From positions 1-64,000 of the forward strand of contig JAFLBO010000023.1 of assembly GCA_017303475.1 (NCBI GenBank): DNA of 64,000 nucleotides, written 5' to 3'. Both the position numbers and the translations under genes were made by a program. How positions within the stretch are numbered: the stretch's first letter is position 1; each line of letters starts with the position of its first letter. The notes below the pieces were generated by a model, which was not told where the DNA came from, did not search any database, and saw only the letters and a program-made list of their open reading frames with translations. Source of the stretch: Chitinophagales bacterium. Lineage in GTDB: Bacteria > Bacteroidota > Bacteroidia > Chitinophagales > Saprospiraceae. Shown in pieces: positions 53,118-60,475 of this stretch.

Positions 53118-55283
53118 ATGTCCAAGAAAAGATACCTCGTTACCGCTGCGCTTCCTTATGCCAACGGACCACTGCACATTGGCCACCTGGCCGGCGCCTA
53201 CCTCCCTGCTGATATTTTTGTGCGGTACCTGCGTCTGATGGGTAAAGATGTGGTGTTTGTATGCGGCTCCGATGAACACGGCGCCGCTATTACCGTGAAA
53301 GCGCGGAAAGAAGGCACTTCGCCAAGAGCAGTAGTGGATAAATACAACGCTATTTTGCGGGATACCTTCCAAAAAATAGGTATTTCCTTCGATATTTATC
53401 ACCGTACCAGCGAACCCCTGCACCACGAAACCTCACAGGATTTTTTCCGTAAACTCTTTGAAAACAAGGAGTTTATAGAAGAAACCACCGAGCAATATTA
53501 CGATGAAACCGTTGGTCAGTTCCTGGCCGACCGTTATATTGTGGGTACCTGCCCTGTATGCGCTAACCCTGATGCTTATGGCGATCAATGTGAAAAATGC
53601 GGCTCTTCCCTGAGTCCCACTGATCTCATTGAACCCAAATCTATGCTCAGTGGTTCTGTTCCGGTAAAGCGACCAACCAAACACTGGTTCCTGCGCCTGG
53701 ATCAGCACGAAAACTGGCTCCGGGTGTGGATTAATACCGGCGTAGCTGATCACAAACAACTGCACAACGCTTCCGACTGGAAAAACCACGTGATCGGTCA
53801 ATGCAATTCCTGGCTGGATCAGGGATTGCAACCTCGCGCCATGACCCGCGACTTGGACTGGGGTGTAGATGTGCCGCAGGAAATTCCAGGTTCGGAGGGT
53901 AAAAAGCTCTATGTTTGGTTGGATGCGCCTATCGGGTACATCTCTGCTACCAAACAATGGGCCGCTGATCATGGGAAAGACTGGGAACCGTATTGGAAAT
54001 CAGAAGATACAGCGCTCATTCACTTCATTGGCAAGGATAATATTGTATTTCACTGCCTGATTTTCCCGGCCATTCTGAAAGCCCACGGCGGCTTTATTTT
54101 GCCGGAAAACGTACCGGCTAACCAATTCCTGAACCTGGAGGGCCGCAAGTTGTCGACCTCCAAAAACTGGGCGGTTTGGGTGCATGAATATTGTGAGGAA
54201 TTTGCAGGGCAGGAAGACGTGCTGAGGTACAACATGATTAAAAAGATGCCGGAGCAGAGCGATTCGGAATTTACCTGGAAAGGGTTTCAGGAAACCAACA
54301 ACAATGAGTTGGTGAACAACCTGGCCAATTTTGTAAACCGGGTATTGGTGTTGAACCAAAAATATTACGACGGTGTATTGCCCCGGATAGATGAAAACCG
54401 CTTGTTTAAGAGCGGTTGGAATCAGGAAAATGAAGGTCAGTACAACGAAGAGCTGCGCGTACTGCACAATAAACTACAGGAAATAGGCGCCGCCATTGAA
54501 CGCTACGAACTTCGGGAAGCACTCCGGATTTTGATGGAAATTTCCAGTGCAGGCAATGCTTTGCTGCAATTTAACGAACCCTGGAAAACCGTTAAAGACG
54601 ATCCTGAAACCGTGAAGGTGGTGATGAATCTGGCAGTGCAATACGTGGCAGCGATTTCCGTGATAGCGCGTCCGTTTATGCCATTTTCTTCAGATAAATT
54701 GCGGAAAATGCTCAATTTAGGTCCATTGCAAGACAATGGTGATCTGCTGGATATACTCAACGATCTGGTAGAAGGCAATCCTATTGTGCCTGCCAACCAT
54801 GCCCTGAATCAGCCTGAGCACCTGTTCAGCCGCATTCCGGATGAGGTTATCGAACAACAAATTGCCAAACTCACTCAAAACGACGTCGCCAAGGCGCCAA
54901 CAGAACAACCCTCCGATACTGTGGAACCAGCTGAAATCCAACATACACCGCTTGCTCCGGTCATTCAGTTCGACGATTTTGCCAAACTGGACCTGCGCAC
55001 AGGTACTATCCTCACTGCCGAAAAAATGGAGAAGTCCAAAAAACTGCTCAAACTGAGTGTGGACCTGGGCTTTGAAACCCGCACCATTCTTTCCGGCATT
55101 GCTGAACATTTCAGCCCGGAAGAAGTTATTGGTCAACAGGTGGTTATTGTGGCTAATCTCGCCCCAAGGGTGATGATGGGCATCGAATCGCAGGGTATGA
55201 TCCTGATGGCAGATGCTCCCAACGGCAAGCTGAGTTTCGTTAGCCCGCAGGCAGGCTGGGGGAATGGCATGGGCGTGAAATAA
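53118..55283 (+). CDS. metG: Methionyl-tRNA synthetase
   Basis: A 721-residue class I synthetase charging tRNA-Met. HIGH motif in ANGPLHIGHLAGAY, zinc-binding CPVCANPDAYGDQCEKCG (~145), the KMSKS loop as KLSTSKNW (~345), an anticodon-binding helical domain, and a C-terminal tRNA-binding (EMAP-like) domain from ~617 (IQFDDFAKLDLRTGTILTAEKM). ATG at 53118 (MSKKRYLVTAALPY) is the family start. An earlier ATG-like start at 53079 is not supported. Confidence 0.97.
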   Translation: MSKKRYLVTAALPYANGPLHIGHLAGAYLPADIFVRYLRLMGKDVVFVCGSDEHGAAITVKARKEGTSPRAVVDKYNAILRDTFQKIGISFDIYHRTSEPLHHETSQDFFRKLFENKEFIEETTEQYYDETVGQFLADRYIVGTCPVCANPDAYGDQCEKCGSSLSPTDLIEPKSMLSGSVPVKRPTKHWFLRLDQHENWLRVWINTGVADHKQLHNASDWKNHVIGQCNSWLDQGLQPRAMTRDLDWGVDVPQEIPGSEGKKLYVWLDAPIGYISATKQWAADHGKDWEPYWKSEDTALIHFIGKDNIVFHCLIFPAILKAHGGFILPENVPANQFLNLEGRKLSTSKNWAVWVHEYCEEFAGQEDVLRYNMIKKMPEQSDSEFTWKGFQETNNNELVNNLANFVNRVLVLNQKYYDGVLPRIDENRLFKSGWNQENEGQYNEELRVLHNKLQEIGAAIERYELREALRILMEISSAGNALLQFNEPWKTVKDDPETVKVVMNLAVQYVAAISVIARPFMPFSSDKLRKMLNLGPLQDNGDLLDILNDLVEGNPIVPANHALNQPEHLFSRIPDEVIEQQIAKLTQNDVAKAPTEQPSDTVEPAEIQHTPLAPVIQFDDFAKLDLRTGTILTAEKMEKSKKLLKLSVDLGFETRTILSGIAEHFSPEEVIGQQVVIVANLAPRVMMGIESQGMILMADAPNGKLSFVSPQAGWGNGMGVK

Positions 55284-55339
55284 TCAGTTTTTGCGGCTGT
55301 TTAACCAAATATTCACCTCATAGTGGAATAAACTTCCAT

Positions 55340-55347
55340 TATATTTG
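55340..55347 (+). promoter_or_regulatory. TATATTTG -7 element of the small-protein/HNH operon
   Basis: TATATTTG matches TAnnTTTG and ends 20 bp before the ATG at 55368. A TTG at 55287-55289 and one at 55347-55349 are seen; the -33 element is not clear. Confidence 0.55.
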
Positions 55348-55367
55348 TTGTTCAAAATCAGCGCTCA

Positions 55368-55595
55368 ATGTCCATTTACACTGCATATGACGAAATTGCC
55401 AGCTTGCTTGCTCAACTGGCTCCGGCTAAGGTTCTTGCCTTTCAAGCATCAAAGGAAATGCAGGATCGATTAGAATTACTAATCGAAAAATCGAAAGAGG
55501 GAGCATTGACAGTCAGAGAAAAGGATGAACTGGACCACTATATTGTGCTTGAGCGTTTGGTAAGACTTGCCAAAATCAGAGCAACACAAGCCTAA
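55368..55595 (+). CDS. Small helical protein upstream of an HNH nuclease
   Basis: A 75-residue helical protein (YDEIASLLAQLAPAKVLAF, then LELLIEKSKEGALTVREKDELDHYIVLERLV). The ALTVREKDELDHYI stretch occurs in small proteins encoded next to HNH or PIN-domain genes in cyanobacteria and Bacteroidota; some are probable antitoxins. It is 2 bp upstream of the nuclease gene on the same strand, so they are probably translated together. Confidence 0.82.
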   Translation: MSIYTAYDEIASLLAQLAPAKVLAFQASKEMQDRLELLIEKSKEGALTVREKDELDHYIVLERLVRLAKIRATQA

Positions 55596-55597
55596 CT

Positions 55598-56011
55598 ATG
55601 CGGCGTCAAATACCCGAAAATGTCAGGTTGTTAGTGGCTAACAGAGCTGGCAGAAAGTGCGAATATTGCCAGATTTCAGACGAGTATACACTTTTTGCGT
55701 TTCATATTGATCATATCATCAGCATAAAACATGGAGGTGACACTCATGCAGACAACCTTGCCTATTCTTGCCAGATTTGTAATCTAAATAAAGGCACCGA
55801 TATTGCAACCATCCTAGACAATTCTGATACTTTAATCAGGTTATTTAATCCAAGGATTGATGCATGGTCGGAACATTTCAGTATTGATTTGATGGGAGAA
55901 ATCTTGCCTTTGTCTGAAATTGGTAGGGCAACCATTAAACTGCTTGATTTGAATCACCCAGAAAGTATCATAGAACGCCGTGAACAACTTCGTGTGAAAC
56001 GGATTGAATAG
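55598..56011 (+). CDS. HNH endonuclease
   Basis: A 137-residue nuclease. It shows a zinc finger pair CEYC ... CQIC (~21, ~61), catalytic FHIDHIISIKHGGDTHADNL (~39-58) and NKG end (~67), the HNH core. The C-terminal half is helical and of unknown role. It would nick or cut DNA. With the small upstream gene it forms a compact two-gene unit similar to a toxin-antitoxin or defence pair, but no direct evidence is available. Confidence 0.88.
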   Translation: MRRQIPENVRLLVANRAGRKCEYCQISDEYTLFAFHIDHIISIKHGGDTHADNLAYSCQICNLNKGTDIATILDNSDTLIRLFNPRIDAWSEHFSIDLMGEILPLSEIGRATIKLLDLNHPESIIERREQLRVKRIE

Positions 56012-56019
56012 AACCATCG

Positions 56020-56027
56020 TACATTTG
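56020..56027 (+). promoter_or_regulatory. TACATTTG -7 element of the BatD-like genes
   Basis: TACATTTG matches TAnnTTTG and ends 25 bp before ATG 56053. It begins 9 bp after the HNH stop codon, separating this unit from the preceding pair. Confidence 0.55.
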
Positions 56028-56052
56028 TCCACTCAAAACCATACAACTCATC

Positions 56053-56529
56053 ATGCGTAACGTACTTTTCATTTTCTCTCTGCTTCTTTGGAATGCCTTG
56101 AGTCTGAATGCACAAGGCGAAACGCGGTTCTACGCGGAAGTAAAAGCAACCGAGGTAGCCGTTGGAGACCCTGTAAAAGTCTCTTTTGTGTTGGAAAACG
56201 GTAAAAATAACGGTCGCTTTACCCCTCCGGATTGGCAGGCTGCAGGTTTTCTGTTGTTGGGTAGCAGCCAGTCGTCCAATATTTCCATCTCTAATGGCGA
56301 ATCTACCTCCTCCGCCACCTATCAGTACACCGTTACCCCAATGGAGGAAGGCACCTGGACGATTCCGTCTGTGCGCATTAAAAGCAATGGCACAGAATTG
56401 CAAACACAACCCATAGCAATCCACGCAGTACCCAATGCGGATGGTACCCGTCCCGCACGTCCGCGCAGCAATCCGTTTGAAGAACCTGCTCCGGAACCTA
56501 AAAAACGGATCAAAACCATCAAAATGTAA
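56053..56529 (+). CDS. Short BatD-like exported protein
   Basis: A 158-residue protein with a signal peptide (MRNVLFIFSLLLWNALSLNAQ). Residues 25-130 align by eye with the first domain of BatD: FYAEVKATEVAVGDPVKVSFVLENG ... RFTPPDW ... TVTPMEEGTWTIPSVRIKSNGTEL. It ends with a basic, Pro-rich tail. The full-length BatD-like gene follows 5 bp later, so this is likely a duplicated N-terminal domain working with it. Confidence 0.82.
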   Translation: MRNVLFIFSLLLWNALSLNAQGETRFYAEVKATEVAVGDPVKVSFVLENGKNNGRFTPPDWQAAGFLLLGSSQSSNISISNGESTSSATYQYTVTPMEEGTWTIPSVRIKSNGTELQTQPIAIHAVPNADGTRPARPRSNPFEEPAPEPKKRIKTIKM

Positions 56530-56534
56530 CCTGT

Positions 56535-58283
56535 ATGGGTCATAACTGCCCCCGCACATACCGGCTTTTCCTGCAATACGCCCTTTACACATGGGCGGGG
56601 GCATTTTTCCTTCTTTTCCCTAACCCGAAACTACAAGCTCAATCCGGGATCAGTTTCGAAGCGTCTGTCAATACCAAAGAAATCGTTGTTGGCGTACCCT
56701 TCGAACTTAGTTTTACGCTCAAAAATGCGGAAGGCAGCCGCTTCACCCCGCCACCCTTAAACGGTTTCAAACGCGGCGGCATCTCTGAAATGCGCGGCAT
56801 GAGTTTCAACAACGGTCGGAGCAGCAGTAGCCAAAGCTGGACCATGGAACTGATTGCCTCAAAACCGGGCACCTTCGTTATTGGCTCCGCTACTGTGTCG
56901 GCTAATGGCAAACAACTGAGCTCCAATCCGCTTACTATCCAGGTGATCCCTTTGTCGGCCAGCAGCAAGGGTCAGGTGAATGTGCCACCGGGCGCTGACG
57001 GCAAGGTGTTCGTGGCAGCAGAGTTCGACCGGAAAGAAGCATGGGTTGGGCAACAGCTCACCTGGCGCATTCGTTTGTACACACAGGTTTCTGTGGAAGG
57101 ATACGACTTGCTGGAATTGCCCGATTTTGAAAAATGTTTTACCCGGGAAAAAGTGCGGTACGACAAGCGTGTGGAGTATCTCACCATCAAAGGAAAAAAA
57201 TATGCCGTGCGCACCCTCCACGAGGAGGCCGTTTTTCCACAGGAAGGAGGTGAATTTACCATTCCGCCAGCGCGGGTGAGTGTAGGAATTGAACAGCCCG
57301 GGGCACAAGGATTTCTTTTCGGGCCCAAACCGGTTACTTTGGAAACCCAGCCAATCAGTCTGAAAGTTAAAGATCTGCCCCAACTGGCCCCGACTTTATT
57401 CACTGGCGGAGTAGGTCGCTACGAGTGGACTGTCCAGGCTGATACCACCTTGCTAACCACAGATGATGCCCTCACTCTCGTGTTGGAGGTGAGTGGTAAT
57501 GGCGATTCCCGACGGTTTGCTGCGCCAAAATTGCAGGTTCCGCCGGCTTTCGAGGTGTTTGAGCCACGAATACTGGAGGAAGAAGAATATGAAAGCGAAA
57601 CAGAGATTCTTCACCGGAAAAAATTTGAATACGTGCTGCTACCCAAAGATACCGGGGTACAAGCACTCAACCTCAGCCTTAGCTTTTTTGATACCGATAG
57701 CAACCAATACCGGGAATTGCGCATGACGCCAATTCAGGTGCAGGTAAATGCTGGAAAAAACTTCAAATCGCCCGCCCCTCTGCCCCCCCAGGCGCCGCCT
57801 CCTGCCGATACATTTTCTGATAAAATCAGCGCCTGGCTACAATCGCCACTGCTCTGGAGCATACTCGCCCTGCCTTTCCTGGCCCTTGGCTTCATCGTAT
57901 TCCTCAAAAAAAGGAAAAATCAACCCACGCCCCCTGCCCCTTCAAACCCGCCCCCTGCCCCCTCAAACCCTTCAAACCCATTCACACCCTTCCCAAAACT
58001 CCCGGACACCTCTGATCCAGTAGGTTTTTACAATACCCTTTTTCATGCGTTGCAGGATTGGCTGGCAGCTAAACTCAAGCTGCAGCCTGCACAAATGAAT
58101 GAGGCTGATGTAAGTCGGGTGCTGCAACAACGCGGTGCAACGCCTATACGCGTGCAGGCGCTCATGAGTGTTTGGCAACTCTGCGAACAAGCTATTTATG
58201 GCGGTCACGCGCCTGCTGAAGAAATGGAAAGCACCTTGATGCTGACCAGGCAGGTGGTAGATGCGCTGGAAAAGGAGATATAG
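56535..58283 (+). CDS. BatD-family oxygen-tolerance protein
   Basis: A 582-residue exported protein. Signal segment, then BatD domains of Ig-like fold: SFEASVNTKEIVVGVPFELSFTL, RFTPPPLNGF and a second domain from ~155 (KVFVAAEFDRKEAWVGQQLTWRIRLYT). A transmembrane helix (LLWSILALPFLALGFIVFL, ~437) precedes a Pro-rich linker and a helical cytoplasmic tail (~490-582). BatD belongs to the Bacteroidota aerotolerance operon with BatA/B/C/E, none of which is present here. Confidence 0.88.
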   Translation: MGHNCPRTYRLFLQYALYTWAGAFFLLFPNPKLQAQSGISFEASVNTKEIVVGVPFELSFTLKNAEGSRFTPPPLNGFKRGGISEMRGMSFNNGRSSSSQSWTMELIASKPGTFVIGSATVSANGKQLSSNPLTIQVIPLSASSKGQVNVPPGADGKVFVAAEFDRKEAWVGQQLTWRIRLYTQVSVEGYDLLELPDFEKCFTREKVRYDKRVEYLTIKGKKYAVRTLHEEAVFPQEGGEFTIPPARVSVGIEQPGAQGFLFGPKPVTLETQPISLKVKDLPQLAPTLFTGGVGRYEWTVQADTTLLTTDDALTLVLEVSGNGDSRRFAAPKLQVPPAFEVFEPRILEEEEYESETEILHRKKFEYVLLPKDTGVQALNLSLSFFDTDSNQYRELRMTPIQVQVNAGKNFKSPAPLPPQAPPPADTFSDKISAWLQSPLLWSILALPFLALGFIVFLKKRKNQPTPPAPSNPPPAPSNPSNPFTPFPKLPDTSDPVGFYNTLFHALQDWLAAKLKLQPAQMNEADVSRVLQQRGATPIRVQALMSVWQLCEQAIYGGHAPAEEMESTLMLTRQVVDALEKEI

Positions 58284-58293
58284 GGGTATGTTC

Positions 58294-58345
58294 AAAAAAA
58301 ACAGGCGCGTAGACAGGTTGTAACCTGCTCCGCGCCTGTTTTTTT
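58294..58345. terminator. Bidirectional intrinsic terminator
   Basis: Stem arms 58295-58309 and 58331-58345 are perfectly complementary over 15 bp: A-run plus CAGGCGCG on the left, CGCGCCTG plus T-run on the right. The 21-nt loop contains a small inner pair (CAGGTT/AACCTG). The A- and T-runs make it a terminator for both convergent genes. It is the only clearly classical one of this kind in the window. Confidence 0.8.
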
Positions 58346-58361
58346 GAGGGGCTCCGGAACC

Positions 58362-60362
58362 TTACTTCCGCAAGCTATTAATCCACATCGCTATTTTCTC
58401 CAAATCTTTTTTAGGTACCTGTGGCATGGGCGCCATGGGCGTGTAATCCGGCCAGTTTTCCGGCTTTGGATTGTGTACCAGGGCTATTATCTGGTTGGTG
58501 CTGTACCTGCGTTTGGCTACCTCTGTGTACGCCGGCCCTACCGAGCGTTCACTTTTTTTGTGGCAGGCTGTGCAGGTATGCTTGGTGAGCAATGCCATGG
58601 CTTCGGCATCCGTTGGCGCCTTGGGTTTGGCCGGCGCAGGTGGCGGAGGCGGGGCAGCCGGTTTGGCTGCTGCCTTGGGCGCTTCCGGCGTGCCCGGGCG
58701 AGCTTCCTTCATCTGGTTGTCGGGGGTATTGGCCTTGGCGCCAAGGTCGGCCATGGGCTCAGCTTTTTTCGTTTGGCGCTGGGCCAGCGGGAAGCTGGCT
58801 TTGGGTCCGTCGGGAATCTGGTTTAAGGTGTAATAGCCGGTGCCATGCAGCAGCGGTAATTTGCCCTGTGCCGAGCGCACGCCTTCCGGCTGAATGGCAT
58901 GTACGTACCCGCTGCGCAAACTATCAACCACCAAACGAACACGCAAACCATCCGCACTGGCCTTGGCGCCCAGAACCGGATTTTCCTTGTAATCCACCAT
59001 GGGGCTGCCATACACCGGGTAATAACGGTAGGTGAAGCTGCGGGCGGCGTAATTTTCTACATTTTCAGCAGTAGCCAAATCTACCGGCTGCGTGAATTCA
59101 ATCTCAAAACCATCTGGCATGGCGCGCATGGCCTTCATTTCAAAAGGTGTTTGGCCGGTCCACACCAATCGCTCCAAACCATAAGGTTCTTTACCTGTAC
59201 TTCCCCAGCCGCGGTTGGTGCCGCCTATGTACATGGTTTGGTCGCTTCCCCAACACATGCGCAACACCCCGGAACGGAAACCATTGCGGAAATCAAAGGA
59301 TGCGCCCTGATATTCACCTTTTACTTTTTCCAGAAACACCCTGGCAATTTTCGACATGCCCTGATCGCCTACCAGCAACTGACCGGCAAACGGTCCAAAA
59401 GCGCCATTGGTTTCGTCGGCAATTATTTCTGAGGTGGATACCCCCAAAATGCCGTGAGGAAGCCATACCGCCGGGCTCTTGATTTGTTTGTCGGGGTAAG
59501 TTTTATGGCCCATCTCGTAGATCGTGGTCATAGGCTCTTCGGCTATGTATTCCGGCTTTTTCTTGGGATCGTCTTTGGGATCTACCTGCTGAAAAACCAG
59601 ATCCTTGCGCATCTTAACTGGTGATTCCGGCCGGTCGGCCCAGGCTAACGAAGCGGGATGGCCTACAAAATCGCCTTTTTCCACATGGGTCACAAATCCG
59701 GAACCCATCCAGTCGCCCTGGTTGTCGCCATAGAAAAATTCTCCGTTTACCATGCCAATACCACATGGGGAGCGGAAGCCGGCTGCCCATGGGTCCATCT
59801 TGCCATCAGGCGTAATGCGCATGGTCCAGCCGCGCCAGGGTACTACCGATTTGCCCGACCACCAGTCGCTGGAACCAAAACTTACATTGCCCGTAACCAG
59901 GAATGAACCATCCGGCAGCACTTTGGGTCCAAACGAATACTCGTGGTAGTGGCCGGAAAGAGGCCAGGCATACACTGTTTCGTAACGGTCCGCCATGCCG
60001 TCGCCGTTGCGGTCAGTAAGTTTGGTTAGCTCTCCGCGTTGGGCGCAGTATAGGCTGCCATCTTTATACACCAGGCCCAGGATTTCGTGCAGGCCAGTGG
60101 CAAAACGCCGGTAATTGGGTTTGTTAGACGTAGGATTTTCCACAATCCACACATCCCCACGACGCGTACTGGCCGCAATATGCCCGTTAGGCAGGCTGCA
60201 CAAACCGCCTACCTCCAGTACCACACCTTCCGGTACAGGAATTTTGATGATGCGGTAGTAATCGTCTTCGGTTGGAAGTACAGGTAAACTGTCTTGTGCC
60301 CAAACAGCAGAAGTAGAAAGAAGGCCCAATAAGGCCAGGAGTGTCAAACGAATATTTTTCAT
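58362..60362 (-). CDS. Secreted propeller dehydrogenase-like protein with c-type cytochrome domain
   Basis: A 666-residue exported protein. Signal peptide (IRLTLLALLGLLSTSAVWAQ). A beta-propeller like those of PQQ/membrane-bound dehydrogenase domains (DUF7133 type) covers ~30-500 (LEVGGLCSLPNGHIAASTRRGDVWIVENP; TKLTDRNGDGMADRYETVY). A Pro/Ala-rich linker precedes a cytochrome c domain with CTACHKK (CxxCH, ~597). It would pass electrons from sugar oxidation to the respiratory chain. ATG at 60362 starts the signal. It lies downstream of the DUF1080 gene in one strand orientation, probably an operon. Confidence 0.85.
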   Translation of the reverse strand: MKNIRLTLLALLGLLSTSAVWAQDSLPVLPTEDDYYRIIKIPVPEGVVLEVGGLCSLPNGHIAASTRRGDVWIVENPTSNKPNYRRFATGLHEILGLVYKDGSLYCAQRGELTKLTDRNGDGMADRYETVYAWPLSGHYHEYSFGPKVLPDGSFLVTGNVSFGSSDWWSGKSVVPWRGWTMRITPDGKMDPWAAGFRSPCGIGMVNGEFFYGDNQGDWMGSGFVTHVEKGDFVGHPASLAWADRPESPVKMRKDLVFQQVDPKDDPKKKPEYIAEEPMTTIYEMGHKTYPDKQIKSPAVWLPHGILGVSTSEIIADETNGAFGPFAGQLLVGDQGMSKIARVFLEKVKGEYQGASFDFRNGFRSGVLRMCWGSDQTMYIGGTNRGWGSTGKEPYGLERLVWTGQTPFEMKAMRAMPDGFEIEFTQPVDLATAENVENYAARSFTYRYYPVYGSPMVDYKENPVLGAKASADGLRVRLVVDSLRSGYVHAIQPEGVRSAQGKLPLLHGTGYYTLNQIPDGPKASFPLAQRQTKKAEPMADLGAKANTPDNQMKEARPGTPEAPKAAAKPAAPPPPPAPAKPKAPTDAEAMALLTKHTCTACHKKSERSVGPAYTEVAKRRYSTNQIIALVHNPKPENWPDYTPMAPMPQVPKKDLEKIAMWINSLRK

Positions 60363-60394
60363 GTTTTTGAATGCATTTGAGTCAAAAATTGGCA

Positions 60395-60475
60395 TTATGT
60401 GGTAGATGATTAGTTTTTAGTGACGGGTTGACTGCCAGTCACCCCGTCACTAAAAACTAATCATCTACCACATAA
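60395..60475. repeat. 40-bp near-perfect palindrome covering the end of the DUF1080 gene
   Basis: Arms 60395-60434 and 60436-60475 are complementary over 40 nt with one mismatch (T at 60428) and a single-base loop. It includes the GACGGG-TGACTG / CAGTCACCCCGTC core shared with 11296-11348 and 37023-37054. The right arm holds the stop codon (60465-60467) and last residues (VMW) of the DUF1080 gene. The left arm ends 33 bp upstream of the next start. It could attenuate or process the operon mRNA. Confidence 0.9.
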
